A DNA stretch of 64,000 nucleotides from Astragalus membranaceus (GCA_039519185.1 CM076848.1:34522849-34586848), one strand, 5' to 3'. Shown: positions 1 through 11,612, numbered from the stretch's first letter. Program-made: numbers and translations. The notes: a model not told the origin generated them from the letters alone.

Positions 1-1850
1 AGGTATACACCTGATGGGCGTATCATATTGGAGACTGCTGGTGATTCGTAAGTATATATATATTATTATTTATTAATTTATTTTTGTTGCCTTTTATATA
101 ACTTATATAATTTGGTGTAATAAAATTCATCTTTTTTTAATGCAGATTTCTTCCTTCGAAGGCTACAGCTACTGCCATCACGAAAATAATCAAGGAGAAT
201 TTCACCGGCAGCTGGAAGAATTGGACAGCTGTTAGAAAAGATACAGAGGCAATTGGGAGGATGTTAAATTCATTTTTGGTAAGTTGTTCTACGAATTAAT
301 TAATTAATTAATTTGTGTATATCTTATTGACATGATTAATTAATTTGTCTTATAATTAACAACATTATTGTAAATTTCTTAAATAGGAGAAATGTACATG
401 GTTACCAGAGCAGCAAAGGGAAGTTGAGAGAGTCTTCCATAAGAGATGTTCCCATCGCTATTCTGAATTACTGCGGGAGGCGCGCGGTAAGAATGCGAAG
501 CCATCTTATATGGGAGACTCAATTTGGGCTGTGTTACAGGAGTACTGGTAAACACCAGAATTTAGGAATTTTTGTGAGAAAGCCAAGAAGAACCGTGCTT
601 CTGAAAAAGGTGGCTGCACACACACCGGGGGGGGGGGGGGGAGTGTTAATACTGCAACGCATCACAGGCGTTTGGTAAATTTATTACTTTATTACTTGAT
701 TAATTAATTATTTATAATTAACTAGTCATTTTCATGTGTATTAATTAATAATATGTATATATGTATATATAGGAGGCGGGGGGACAAAGGGCAATCACTT
801 TGCCTGAGTTGCATCGCTACCTTCATATGCGGGAGGACACTGGTGACTTTGCTACAGATCGGGCGAGGAATATTCAGGTAAAACTACTTTTACAATTATA
901 TATTAATGTTTATTATTTATAATAATCTTATATCGGGCGAGGAATATTATATTAAAACTACTTTTGCTATAGTTATTTCTTTGTTGGGTTATTTTTTTCA
1001 GGAGAGCTTCCAGGGTGGGCTGACTGAGTACCATGAGTCCCAACAGAGCAGTGGGGCAGCTGAGATCGATCCAGAGGAGGAGGCTAGAGTAGCTCGTGAT
1101 ATTTGGGAGAGAGCAGTTGGTCCCCAAAAGAGTAATCGTATGGTAGGATCAGGTGGTATTGGACCGGCTGCTTTTCGAACAAGCATTATTCCGAGTCTAT
1201 CAGCTTCACAATCTTTTGGATCTCCGAGTACTGCTCGCTCTTATGTTCCCAATGCTGGTGAGTTGAATGCTGTTACGGAATTGACGCGGCAACTGAGCGA
1301 GCAGCAGCGTCAGTTTGCCGAGCGGTAGGAGCAAAGTGATCGGGAAGTGGCGGCGCTTCGGGAGAAAGCCAGGATAGCTGAGGAACGCATGGAGGAGCGC
1401 ATGGCGGAGCAGGCTAGGATAGCTGAGCAGCGCATGGAGGAGCGCTTTAAGTTTTTGCAGGATCAGCTGATGATGTCTCAGCAGTCGAGGCCATCCTCAT
1501 CACATATGCCATCCTACCAGCCGCAACAGCATTACAATGGTGCATTTCAGCAGTGGCCTCAGCAGCAGTATGCACCCCAGTATTCCCAGCAGTATGCACC
1601 TCAGCCCCAGCAGCCATACCAGCCGCCATACCAGCAACCATACCAGCAGCCCCAGCACTAGTCACCCCAGCAGCCATACCAGTAGCCCCAGCAGCCATAC
1701 CAGCAGCCCCAGCAGCAGTCACCCCAGCAACCATACCATCAGCCCCAGCAGCAGTCACCCCAGCGGCCCAACATCGATCTTAATATTATGGATTCGCTTA
1801 CTGGTTTTCTTATATCTGATACCTATTATCATGGTGATGAGTTAGACTAG
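1..1850 (+). pseudogene. Transposon-borne Ptta/En/Spm-type accessory protein, decayed, intron-containing
   Basis: Exon-like blocks read in one phase across GT-AG introns: about 1-47, 146-278, 387-659, 772-878 and 1002-1850. The protein has the character of the plant Transposase_24 (Ptta/En/Spm) family carried by CACTA elements: a Trp-rich block (SWKNWTAVRKDTEA, about 210-245), a GDSIWAVLQEYW block near 515-548, then a coiled Gln/Glu-rich region (1270-1450) and a Pro/Gln/Tyr-rich tail with PYQQP repeats (1500-1780). In-frame stops lie at 549 (TAA), 1326, 1659 and 1683 (TAG); each is explained by C to T in a Gln codon. The natural end is probably TAG at 1848-1850. A G13 run near 627-640 lies in the coding part. 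The splice-donor stretch at 858-890 is duplicated at about 930-965. It starts outside the window. It is probably nonfunctional; its role in transposition is not settled. Confidence 0.7.
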
Positions 1851-2419
1851 CAGCCACCCCAGTAGCTTTGAATTATTTTATTTTGTTGTATGAATATTTT
1901 TTTTATTGTATGGATATTTTTTTTTGTTGTATGGATATTTATTTAAATTAATCATTAATTTTCATTTCTAATTTTTATTTTTTTTTATCAATTATCAAAT
2001 TTTTAAATAAAATAATCAATTAAAGTTTTTAATAACATAATATTAATTTTTTAAATAAAATGATTTTTAAAAAATAATATTTATTTTTTAAAAATAATTA
2101 AATTTAAAAAAAAAACGGTTTTTCCGGCGGATTTGTGGATTTTCCGGCAGATAAACCATACGGTTTTCCGGCGGATAAAAAGAAGCGAATTTCCCTGGGG
2201 TTTTCCGACAGATAATCCGCCGGAAACTTCAGGCGGATAATCCGCCGGAAACTTCAGGCGGATTTTTCAGCCCCACAAAATCCGCCGGAAAGTTCCGACG
2301 GATAATCCGCCGGAAACCTTTTGCCACGAGCTGTCTACCGGCGCCAAAAATCCGCCGGAAGGATTTGCGGATTTTCCGGCGGATTTGGTCCGCCGAAAAG
2401 TCCAAGTTTTCTTGTAGTG
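1..2419. mobile_element. CACTA (En/Spm) DNA transposon, right-hand part
   Basis: The element ends at 2419 with the inverted terminus CACTACAAGAAAAC read on the minus strand (2406-2419). The 300 bases before it (2115-2400) are packed with both orientations of a subterminal motif close to TTTCCGGCGGAT, the expected binding-site array for a CACTA transposase. The decayed Ptta/En/Spm-type gene lies inside. The other end lies left of the window, so the 3-bp target duplication cannot be checked. Bases 1860-2110 between gene and subterminal array are AT-rich and hold nothing recognisable. Confidence 0.85.
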
Positions 2420-2424
2420 AGTGC

Positions 2425-3300
2425 CATGGTGACGGTTTGGAGAACATGGGTGCTAAGGGCGTCAGATGCCATGGTGACGGCTTGTGAGGCATGAGCGGCA
2501 AGGGCGCCAAGTGCCATGGTGACGGTTTGGAGGACATGGGCGCCAGGTGCCATGGTGACGTCTTGTGAGGCATGGGTGCCAAGGGCGCCAAGCGCCAGGG
2601 TGACGGTTTGGAGGACATGGGCGCCAAGGGCGCCAGATGCCATGGTGACGGCTTGTGAGGCTTGGGCGCCAAGGGCGCCAAGGAGGACATGGGCGCCAAG
2701 GGCGCCAGGTGCCATGGTGACGGCTTGTGAGGCATGGGCGCCAAGGGCGCCAGGTGCCATGGTGACAGCTTGGGAGGCAAGGGCGCCAAGTGCCATGGTG
2801 ACGACTTGCAAGGCTTGGGCGTCAAGGGTGCCATGGTCTATGGTGACGATTTGCAAGGCATGGGCGCCAAGGCCCAAGGTGACGGTTTTGAGGACATGGG
2901 CGCCAAGGGCGCCAGGGTCCATGGTGACGACTTGCAAGGCATGGGCGCCAAGGGCGCCATGGTCTATGGTGACGACTTCCAAGGCATGGGCGCCAAGGGC
3001 GCCATGGTCTATAGTGACGACTTGCAAGGCTTGGGCGCCAAGGGAGCCATGGTCTATGGTGACGACTTGCAAGGCTTGGGCACCAAGGGCGCCATGGTCT
3101 ATGGTGACGACTTGCAAGGCATGGGCGCCAAGGGCGCCAAGGCCCAAGGTGACGGTTTTGAGGACATGGGCGCCAAGGGCGCCAGGGTCCATGGTGACGA
3201 CTTGCAAGGCATGGGCGCCATGGTCTATGGTGACGACTTGCAAGGCATGGGCGCCAAGGGCTCTAAGGCCCAAGGTGACAGTTTGCATCGAGCAACGTCA
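2425..3300 (+). repeat. 45-bp GC-rich minisatellite
   Basis: About 19 tandem copies of a 45-bp unit containing GGCGCCAAGGGCGCCA, CCATGGT and GGTGACGACTTGCAAGGC. The left copies carry GACGGCTTGTGAGGC and the right copies GACGACTTGCAAGGC, so the array has two subfamilies, and a third variant carries GGCCCAAGGTGACGGTTTTGAGG. The unit is a multiple of 3 and has few stops, so several frames stay open for hundreds of bases on both strands; this does not indicate a protein. It abuts the CACTA end at 2419 and lies just upstream of a gypsy LTR. Bases 3301-3555 hold no recognised feature. Confidence 0.92.
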
Positions 3301-3555
3301 CGGGTTGTGACTGCTGGGCACCAAGGGCGCTAGAGTGAAGGTCTAGACAAACAGCAAAGTCATGATTTGTATGAAGGAAAGGGGGAAGAGGACATACACT
3401 TACACAAAAGAAAGAAGAAAGAAACTTGCTCCAAGCTCAAATGTGTGATTCCAAGAAGCCTTATCCAAAATCCAAGCAATGAAGACCCACCTACTTATAG
3501 TGGGCAGAAAAAGTAATAAAATCATTTTTCTTTTTTCTTCAAAATAAAAACAAAA

Positions 3556-4150
3556 ATGTTATCGCCACGAACAAAGACATTCTGCACGACCCGACGAGGC
3601 AAACGAGCCATCGCGTCTGGCAAATCGACGAAAATCCTTCAAGCCAAGACCATCCTCCGGAATAATCTCGGCTCGGGGGACAACTGTTCTGGACTGGACC
3701 AAGAGGCCCATTCAGTAACTGGATATGGATTGGCCCAATCACTTTGGTCCATATCCACAATATACAAGCCCAATTATGGCTATCATACTTGGATGGCTCA
3801 GATCAATTCTATCAATTTGACGGCTCACAACGGGCACGATTCCCTATAAATACTGGCACACATTCCCATTAATAGGTACATTCTCATTCCTGGAATATTA
3901 CTACTCTCTCATTCCCTATACTGACTTGGGCGTCGGAGTGGCATCGCAGGTGCGCCTTCCGGGATTCATTCAACACTCCGCTCGGATTGCAAGAGACCTA
4001 CCAACAGCAGTCACCGCAGCGCTGCTAGGTACAGAACAAAAATCAAATTTGAAAAGAGTTCCTCACAATTTGTGCCCGTTTGTGTCACTTGTTTTAGTTT
4101 CTGCGGTGGATAAAATCTACTTTCAATCTAATAAAAACATATGCTAGCAC
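3556..4150 (+). mobile_element. Ty3/gypsy LTR fragment (R-U5 side recognisable)
   Basis: A promoter-like TATAAATA lies at 3845-3852. About 80 bases on is CTGACTTGGGCGTCGGAGTG (about 3921-3940), then a GCAGGT stretch. This arrangement is common at the transcription start and U5 of plant gypsy LTRs, especially Tat-type elements. Upstream U3-like text (3556-3840) carries no gene. No tRNA primer site or second LTR was found, so this may be a 3' LTR or a solo LTR. The exact ends and target duplication were not identified. The minisatellite just upstream would suit the tandem-repeat 3' UTR known from Tat/Ogre elements (inference). Confidence 0.55.
3845..3852 (+). promoter_or_regulatory. TATA box of gypsy LTR
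   Basis: TATAAATA sits upstream of the GCGTCGGAGTG block in the expected spacing for an LTR promoter. Confidence 0.5.
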
Positions 4151-4239
4151 ATTTACATTTTTAGACATCACCAAATTTTGACATTTGTCACAATTTAGGG
4201 GCAAAATAGACAATTCACCACATAAAGACAAAATGCTAC

Positions 4240-4335
4240 AGTGCCGCAAAAGTACGCTACAGTGCAGATTCTGACGCACTACAGTATGATACAGTACCAA
4301 TTCTGACACGCTACAGTACGCTACAGTACCAATAC
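4240..4335 (+). repeat. ACGCTACAGT short repeats
   Basis: The motif (AC)GCTACAGT recurs with ACAGTACCA and ATTCTGAC over about 95 bases. No coding potential was seen. The following 4340-4770 is AT-rich low-complexity sequence without a recognised gene. Confidence 0.6.
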
Positions 4336-4599
4336 AGTTTTTTTTATTATTTTTTTTAAAAACACTGACTTTTTAAAAAACTGATTTTTAAAAGAACTGA
4401 TTTTTTTTATAAATATTTTTTAAAAAGAAATGAATTTCTTTAAAATTTTTTTTATTCACTGTTTATTAATTTTTTTTTAAAATCGTTTGTCAATATTTTT
4501 ATAAAAACAATTAGTCACTATAAATCAATTATTCACTATATTTATAATCTACTCAAACTACTAAAATTAATAAAACAATTAGTCACTATAAATCAATTA

Positions 4600-6331
4600 G
4601 CCACTATCCATCGTCAAAAAAAGAATTGTAAAAAACTTTAACCCGTACCAAAAATTACAAAATAACTACTAAAACTAATCAATTTAACTACTTTTGTTAA
4701 AATCAATCAATTTAACCACTACCAAAAATTACCAAATAACTATTTTATAATTACTAAAAAAGAGTAAAATGCCAACAGGGGTGGCAACGAGAGCGCCAAT
4801 GGGAGTGGTAACGAAAGCGCTTACGGGAGAGGCAACGGGAGTGGCAACGATAGAGGGAAAACAAAGTGATGGACAAAAAACTGATTGAAAACTGCAATCA
4901 GAAGCTGCAACAAACGCAGCAAAGCCACAAAAAACAGCAGAATTTTAAGAACAACATTTTTTCCAGTTTTTCTTTCCATAAAATAATCACTTTTTTGTCA
5001 GTTTTTTTACTAAAAACATAATGTTTTTTAACTATTTGTATAATTTACTCAAACTACTAAAATTATTCAATTTAACTACTAACAATTGTAAAAAAAACCG
5101 TACCTCTAACAATAGTTTCAAAATTATTTATTCCAAAAAAATAAATTATTAAATTAATATTACACTCAATAATTAAATAATTTAAAATTTACTATTTATT
5201 ATAATCTCTATTAAAAGTACTAAAACCAATCAAATTTTTCATGTAATAAATAAAATCAATTTAACCACTAACAATTGTAATATTAAATCATATAGAAAAA
5301 AAGGAGAAACATGTGACAACAGGAGCGGCAACGAGAGACTGACAACGATATCGGCAACGAGACCGGCAATGAGAGCGGCAACGAGAGCGGCAACAGAAGT
5401 GCCAACAGGAGTGCCAACAAGAGAGCGAACGAGATCGCCAACGAGAGTGCCAACAAGAGAGCGAACGAGAGCGACGGGGCGCTGCATATTTTACCTTTTA
5501 CTCCATTATTAATATTATAAGAAGATACTGACTTTGTTTTAACTTTTTTCAACACAACTATTTTAGTAAATTCACCTCTAAAAGACAAAATTTGCAACAC
5601 AACGAGAGCGGCAATGCGAGACTGGCAATGGAATCGACAACGAGAGCGACGACGGGAACAGGAGTGGGAACGAGAGAGACAAGGAGAGCGCCAACGTGGG
5701 TGCATATTTTAAAAATTCTTATTTTCTTTTTCATTTTTACTCCATCTAAAATTTATTATTTGCTATAATCTCTCTATTAAAACTATTCAAATTAATCAAT
5801 ATAACCACTAAGAATTATTATATAAATACAACTTTAGCCACTACCAAACTTTACAAAATAATTACTTATAATTAAACAAATATTATTTAATTAATATTAA
5901 ATCATATAGAAAAATATGAGTAACATGTGGAACGGGAGCGACAACGAGAGACTGGCAATGGTAGCTGCAACGAAAGTGGCAACCAGAGAGGTAACGAGAG
6001 CGTCAACGGGAGTGCCAACGGGAGGACCAACGAGGATGCAAATGAGAGTGTCAACGGGGATGCATATTTTACCTCTAATGCTTAAATACTTTATTATGGA
6101 TCAATGTAATTCTGATTGTAAATCTCTTTTAATTTCTTCGACTCAATATAATTTTCATTTGTATCTTATATGACATAATACCTATCTCTTTCCACTTTGA
6201 ATTTCAAATCATACATTTTAGGCATTGTTTACAACTTATGATTATCTTCCAAATTACTATTATAACTTCATGCAATACACCGACCATACAGTATCACCCG
6301 TGCGTATGCACAGGTAAAATACTAGTAAAGT
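4600..6331 (+). mobile_element. Helitron-like element with internal minisatellite blocks
   Basis: The 3' end is supported by a GC-rich imperfect hairpin CCCGTGCGTATGCACAGG (about 6298-6315) followed after a short spacer by ACTAG then T (to about 6331), the hallmark of Helitron 3' ends (hairpin plus CTRR, inserted between A and T). Inside are four blocks of a 12-bp repeat close to GGCAACGAGAGC (4771-4855, 5310-5482, 5605-5700, 5918-6062). Each is followed by TGCATATTTT, and the last two AT-rich spacers share AAATCATATAGAAAAA and ACATGTG. No Rep/helicase coding is present, so it is nonautonomous. The 5' TC end was not located; the start given is approximate. Confidence 0.55.
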
Positions 6332-6969
6332 TTAAAGAAAGAGCTCCTCATAAGATTTTGATTTAAGTGCCTTGGGACAACAAATTATTGCAGTGTTGTG
6401 GTGAAAAAAAGCTTAAAAAAATGTGCACTTAATCATGATATAACTCAACTTTGGATTCTCTCCAAATTCCCTCTCATGATGTTTCATGTTTTCTCATATT
6501 TTTACCTTAGTTATTCTAATTAAATTGCTATTTTATTTTCCATCAAAGGAATCCCGTCTCTCATTTTTTAGCGTTAATTACAAATGTTTATTTATGTAAT
6601 TTTATATCTATAAGTTAGTTCAACTGTTAATTTTAGCAAACACTTTAAATTTTTCTGCCAGCTTATCCGTGATCAACTATAAATATGCTATAAGCTCATC
6701 CACTATAAACTATTTTATCGCAGTCCACACTAGCTTATCTACCGTCTATTCATTTATTTACTATTCACTCAAAAATGTCAAATGATGAAAATAAATTTCA
6801 TTTCTTAACAACTTGAGATTTATTGTAATTGAATTCTATCTAAATTTATTTAAACAAAAAATATGGTGTTAGCGTGGGTATACTTCTGATTTTTTTAAAA
6901 AAATAGAGTCTATAAAGAACCCTTGAAAATTAGGGAATGGTTACATCCTATTCCTAGCTATGTCAAAGC

Positions 6970-6970
<1 letters not shown>
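6332..6970. other. Intergenic, nothing recognised
   Basis: AT-rich sequence with no convincing coding region, tRNA or bounded transposon. Confidence 0.5.

Positions 6971-6971
<1 letters not shown>

Positions 6972-7047
<76 letters not shown>
6972..7047. repeat. (AT)n microsatellite
   Basis: About 38 uninterrupted AT dinucleotides, roughly 0.5 kb upstream of the Dof start codon. Confidence 0.97.
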
Positions 7048-7051
<4 letters not shown>

Positions 7052-7540
7052 AAACAAAGAACGGTCAGTATATTTTCTTTTTAAATAAAGTACTTATATG
7101 AGTAATTAGAGTCAATACTTGTTGAAAATGAATAGGGTGCAGAAAAAGGCATAGCTCGTTCTCTGGTCTTAAAAGAATCAACCGACTCATTCCACTGTGC
7201 TTCTACAAAAAGACACCAAGGAAGAATATTATTGACTTATGCAAAAATACTTTATCAGTAGCCTTATTACATGCTATATACACAAATTTCCAGTACGTGT
7301 CATCACATCACATCACATCATGTAGTAATTAAATAGCTTTCAAAAGACTTTGATACCCTTTTCATGCGTAATATAGCTAGCTAGTTGGCCAACACATGGA
7401 ACCACTACTACTCTCAAAAGCAAGCTTTGTGCACTCACTTACCTTTAACTCTCTCCTCTAGAAAGAAAAAAGTGGTTGTTTTTCTTTCTTTCAGAAGACT
7501 CATACATAGCTTTTCCTTTTTTCCATTCCTTCTTAAATCC
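7048..7540 (+). promoter_or_regulatory. Presumed Dof promoter and 5' leader
   Basis: Noncoding sequence between the (AT)n repeat and the Dof ATG. It contains a CATCACATCACATCAT run (about 7303-7320) and a pyrimidine-rich leader (7440-7540). TATATA-like text occurs at about 7275. The transcription start was not determined. Confidence 0.35.
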
Positions 7541-8943
7541 ATGGACACATCTCAGTGGGCACAGGTAAACTGACCCTTTTTCTCTTTTTCTTCTTCTTTC
7601 CTTATAATCATCATGAAAATCTCTGCTAGGTCTTGTGATTATCAACCATATAATTAAATTTTCAGTTTCGTTAATTATCTTGATTATTGTTAGTTCTAAG
7701 AGAAGTTTCACTTTATCCCTAACTTTTCTGATTGTTCGCCCACTAAAATTCAATTTTTGTTGCTATCTTTTTAAGATCTTTCACCTCATTTATTTTTTCT
7801 GCTGTTCAACGTACATCACCTTTCCTTTTCCCTTTCCACCATCTGATCATAAAGGAAGTAATAAAGTCCCCAAAGATAAAGTCAAATAAATATTGTTTGT
7901 ATTATTGCTTGCTAGCTTCTGCTGTGAGTTTGTAACCCTCAACTTCTTTGTTTGCTTGTCTTGCTTTTGTTTCCTTTCTAGTTACTCCTCATGGCTTTTT
8001 TCTGTCTTTTTGTTTTTGGATATTTGTTTAGGGAAATGGAGTTGTTAAACCAATGGAAGGTTCAACTTCAAAAACTCCTCCTCCTATGTTAACTGAGAGA
8101 AAGGGAAGGCCACAAAAAGATCAAGTTTTGAACTGTCCAAGGTGCAATTCAACCAACACAAAATTCTGCTACTACAATAACTATAGCTTATCTCAACCAA
8201 GGTACTTTTGCAAGACTTGTAGAAGGTATTGGACTGAAGGTGGTTCCTTAAGAAATGTTCCTGTGGGTGGTGGCTCAAGAAAGAACAAGAGATCAACTCC
8301 TTCATCAACATCAACTTCAACTTCCTCATCATCACAATCAACTAAGAAACTTCCTGATCTCACAACACCAAATTTTCTTCAATCTGCTTCTCAAAACCCA
8401 AAGATCCATCAAGGTCAAGATCTTAACCTAGCATATCCACCACCTGAGGATTATAATAACACTATATCTAAATTCATTGAGCTTCCTTATAACACTGAAG
8501 ACAAAACCCTTCATCACCATCAACTTCAAAACCCTAATACTAATACTAATACTACTTCCTCATCACAACCATCTTCTCACTTGTCTGCTATGGAGTTACT
8601 TAAAACCGGGATTACTAATACAACTACTAGTTCTTCAAGGGGTTTGAATTCTTTTATGCCTATGTCATTATCTGAGACTAGTGCAATGTATAATTCAAGT
8701 GGGTTTCCTTTGCAAGATTTTAAGACTGGACTTAACTTTAGTCTTGAGGGTTTTGAAAATGGTTATGGAGGTTTGCAGGGAATTCAAGAAGGTGGTGGTG
8801 CTGGTGCTGGTGCAAGGATGTTGTTTCCTGTGGAGGATTTGAAGCAGCAGGTTCCTAGTAACACTGAGTTTGATCATCAGAATAGAAGTCATGGAGATTC
8901 AACTGGGTATTGGAATGGCATGTTAGGTGGTGGATCATGGTAG
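7541..8943 (+). CDS. Dof zinc-finger transcription factor (DOF2.1/2.4/4.6-like)
   Basis: Two coding exons: 7541-7564 and 8032-8943. The 467-bp intron starts GTAAAC and ends TTTAG in phase 0, giving 311 residues. The tiny first exon (MDTSQWAQ) matches the conserved N-terminus of one Dof subgroup, which is why this start was chosen over Met 8053. The Dof domain (about residues 37-90) has CPRCNSTNTKFCYYNNYSLS followed by CKTCRRYW, giving the C-X2-C-X21-C-X2-C zinc site, then a basic GGSRKNKR stretch. Dof proteins are nuclear and bind AAAG-core DNA. The rest is Ser/Thr/Asn-rich with His/Gln stretches and a Gly/Ala run, typical of Dof activation regions. It ends WNGMLGGGSW. The frame is intact. 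No neighbour shares its function. The exact target genes cannot be inferred. Confidence 0.95.
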
Positions 8944-10499
8944 ATTATATTATATATATTTGAAAAGGAAAAAAAAGTGAAGATGGTGGGGTTGGTGCTT
9001 TAGACCCTTTTTCTTTTGTTTTGTTTTTATTTTATTTTACTTAATTTCTTAATGGGGGAGTGTGTGGCTGTTTGATTTGAAGTTTGGAGTGTGAGATGAT
9101 CTCAAAGATGCACTAACAAAATAGGGTACATATTTGGCTTCTGTTTCTTGAATTTCATTGTTGGTTTTGTTTTTCCATTATCTAGAGATGGCTGCATTTT
9201 GAAGCTACCTTTCATTTTAGGTTATATAGTAGTAATATATTATATAATAATATACTATGCTTCAGGAATTCCAAGTTGATAAGTTATCTATAACCTAGCT
9301 AGGTAGTTAGCTATTTAAGAGTAATTTTAACTAATTTACGGCTTTGCCGTGATTGATGATGAGTACTATTGTTCTTACGGTTTCATTTCACCACTATACT
9401 ATACTACTCAGTACTCACCTAGCAAGGAAAGGATTCCCATCTACATCTATCAATACTGCTGTCAGGTCAGATCGAGATATTCGTCGGTCTTCAGAGTTAT
9501 AATTTAATAATATAGTTAATAATTCACTATGATAGGTTAAGGCTGAACCTAATGACTGGTTTGAAAGTGGGATTTATGGTTTGATTTATTTAGAATGATG
9601 ATGATGATTATGTTTAGAGTGTTGGGACAGAAAGTGAGATGGAATGATGGGTGTCAAATCCTTTACAGCAAAACTGGTCTCCTCTTTCTTTCTTTTTTGC
9701 TTGCCAACTGATAATAACAAGTGTCTGTCAGGTCTTAACAGTGCCGTCTTGGTTTTTCTGAACCCATTCAGTAATTTCACCGATCAACCAAATGGGATCT
9801 GTTAACGTGACAGCGTAGTATACCAGTACTATATCTCTTCCTCTGTACCATCCACTGATCCGTGCCACTTCCATTATTTAATGCTCAGCTAAGTTAACCA
9901 GGGAAATCTATTTTCTCAGTTCTCACTTTACATTAAATTAAAAGTTAAAAAAAAGAGAGAATGAGCTGAAGAACGTTAGAGAGAGAAATAAATACAGCTA
10001 GTGCCTAGTGCTCTTGCCTTTAGACAATTCTTTCTTGCTAACTAGCTAGTAGCTCTTTAATTTGTGACTGTAATTAAGAACAATACTAATATAATTATTC
10101 TATATATTCAGTCTTCTGTGACTGGCATATTTTTCGTTCAAAAAATGGTTTCCATATTTTTCAATTTCAAGACCTCACTTAAATTTTTCTTTTTGTTGAA
10201 GTTTCATACATTCAATATTCATTCAGTATTAAGATCATTATTTCACTTTATGTCATCACATGGGCTTCTTTTTCCTTTCTTATATTGAAAGCCACAGAAG
10301 CTGGAACTTGACTCTGGTCTCTTCTCTTCCTTTTCCAGTGAGGAGGGTCCTACAAACATTCCTCTTGGTAACTGTGCAAGAATCATATCCCTCCACTGCA
10401 ATTCCTCTCCCATGTAGAGATACATCTTATGTACTTTATCGTAATTATAATTAATACAATACACGACTTACTATCAATTTAGGGATTCCTTTACCATTC

Positions 10500-10546
10500 A
10501 TTGGGTGTGTAACATTTTTTTTGACCAAGGATTGGGTGTGTAACAT
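10500..10546 (-). mobile_element. Ultra-short retroposon footprint 1
   Basis: A 16-bp direct repeat ATTGGGTGTGTAACAT at 10500-10515 and 10531-10546 flanks only 15 bp: TTTTTTTGACCAAGG. Read on the minus strand the insert is a short tail plus poly(A), as expected for an extremely 5'-truncated retroposon. Confidence 0.55.
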
Positions 10547-10558
10547 GTTAAGCATATT

Positions 10559-10620
10559 TATATAATAATCAAGCTTTTTTTTTTGGTGAAAAAAAACCCC
10601 ACTATATAATAATCAAGCTT
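10559..10620 (-). mobile_element. Ultra-short retroposon footprint 2
   Basis: An 18-bp direct repeat TATATAATAATCAAGCTT at 10559-10576 and 10603-10620 flanks 26 bp that begin with T8 and continue GGTGAAAAAAAACCCCAC. It has the same architecture as the insert 13 bp to its left. Confidence 0.55.
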
Positions 10621-11612
10621 TACAACTTAGCATCATGGGGTTTTGATTTCTTGCCAAAAAAATATACGATCTACTCCACAAAACACCCACTATAAGTATG
10701 TCGGGAATTCAAATCATAACGATTGAAATAAACAGTGAACTTTTTAGGGTAGGAGAATACATATGTACCTTATGTCCTTATCATTCATTTGGATTTCGTC
10801 GGTATAGCTAAGTCACGAAATCCTAGAAAAATAAGTACTTAGGGTTCGTGAAAATGATGATTTAATTCATCATCTACCAAGAAAATTCTCTTCTCATTCC
10901 TTATGACCAAATCGCATGGAAAGAATTGATGTATATAAACATAAAGACGTTGGATATCAAAACCTATAGAATTGAATTGATGATCGATCATTTTAATTTA
11001 ACCTATAGCTTCTCTCCAATGATGACCTTTATTTACATTAGGGTTTCTACGTACTAGACAGGCCCTAACATTAAGGACATAAAGGGTAATTATTCATGTA
11101 GGTGTGGGACCATATATGTACAAGCAGCTTCATCATTCATTTTTCAAATGGAATCAAGTTAAGAAATGTGCACCATTGGAATCACCTTTAAGTAATTTGT
11201 TTGGCTACATATAGCAACTAATTTAAGTCAAGGTAACAAGAAAGAATGGGCTACGTACCTATAGTTTACTTTATACAAAATTTCTTGTTGCTTACATATC
11301 ACATTAATTTCTTCCCTCCATAAAAAATAATAATTAATTATTGCATCATGATTCCCAAATTAACCATTGGATTGTGAAGTTTTACATAATGGGGCTTGGC
11401 GTCAAAATTGAGATAATTGGTGAAGATTGAAGAACATGACTAGGTCTTTTGAGCAGAAATATCCAGTCTTCAAGGGGAATTTGATTTTTGACGAGGCATA
11501 TTTCCCAACAAGTACTTTGAATTATTATTATTATTTTTGCGCAACCAAGCACTTTGAAATTATGTGGTTACTTGTTAGCACTTGGCACTTAGAAGATCTG
11601 GGGATATGGAAT

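Noticed and set aside
2229..3333. Long open frames on both strands (up to 317 codons) in the minisatellite
   Set aside because: They follow from a 45-bp stop-poor unit and have no family motifs.
5239..5705. Val/Ala/Leu and Ser/Leu/Arg repeat frames
   Set aside because: Shadows of the 12-bp Helitron minisatellite.
4771..6062. CRISPR-like array
   Set aside because: Repeats are contiguous 12-mers with no unique spacers; the genome is eukaryotic.
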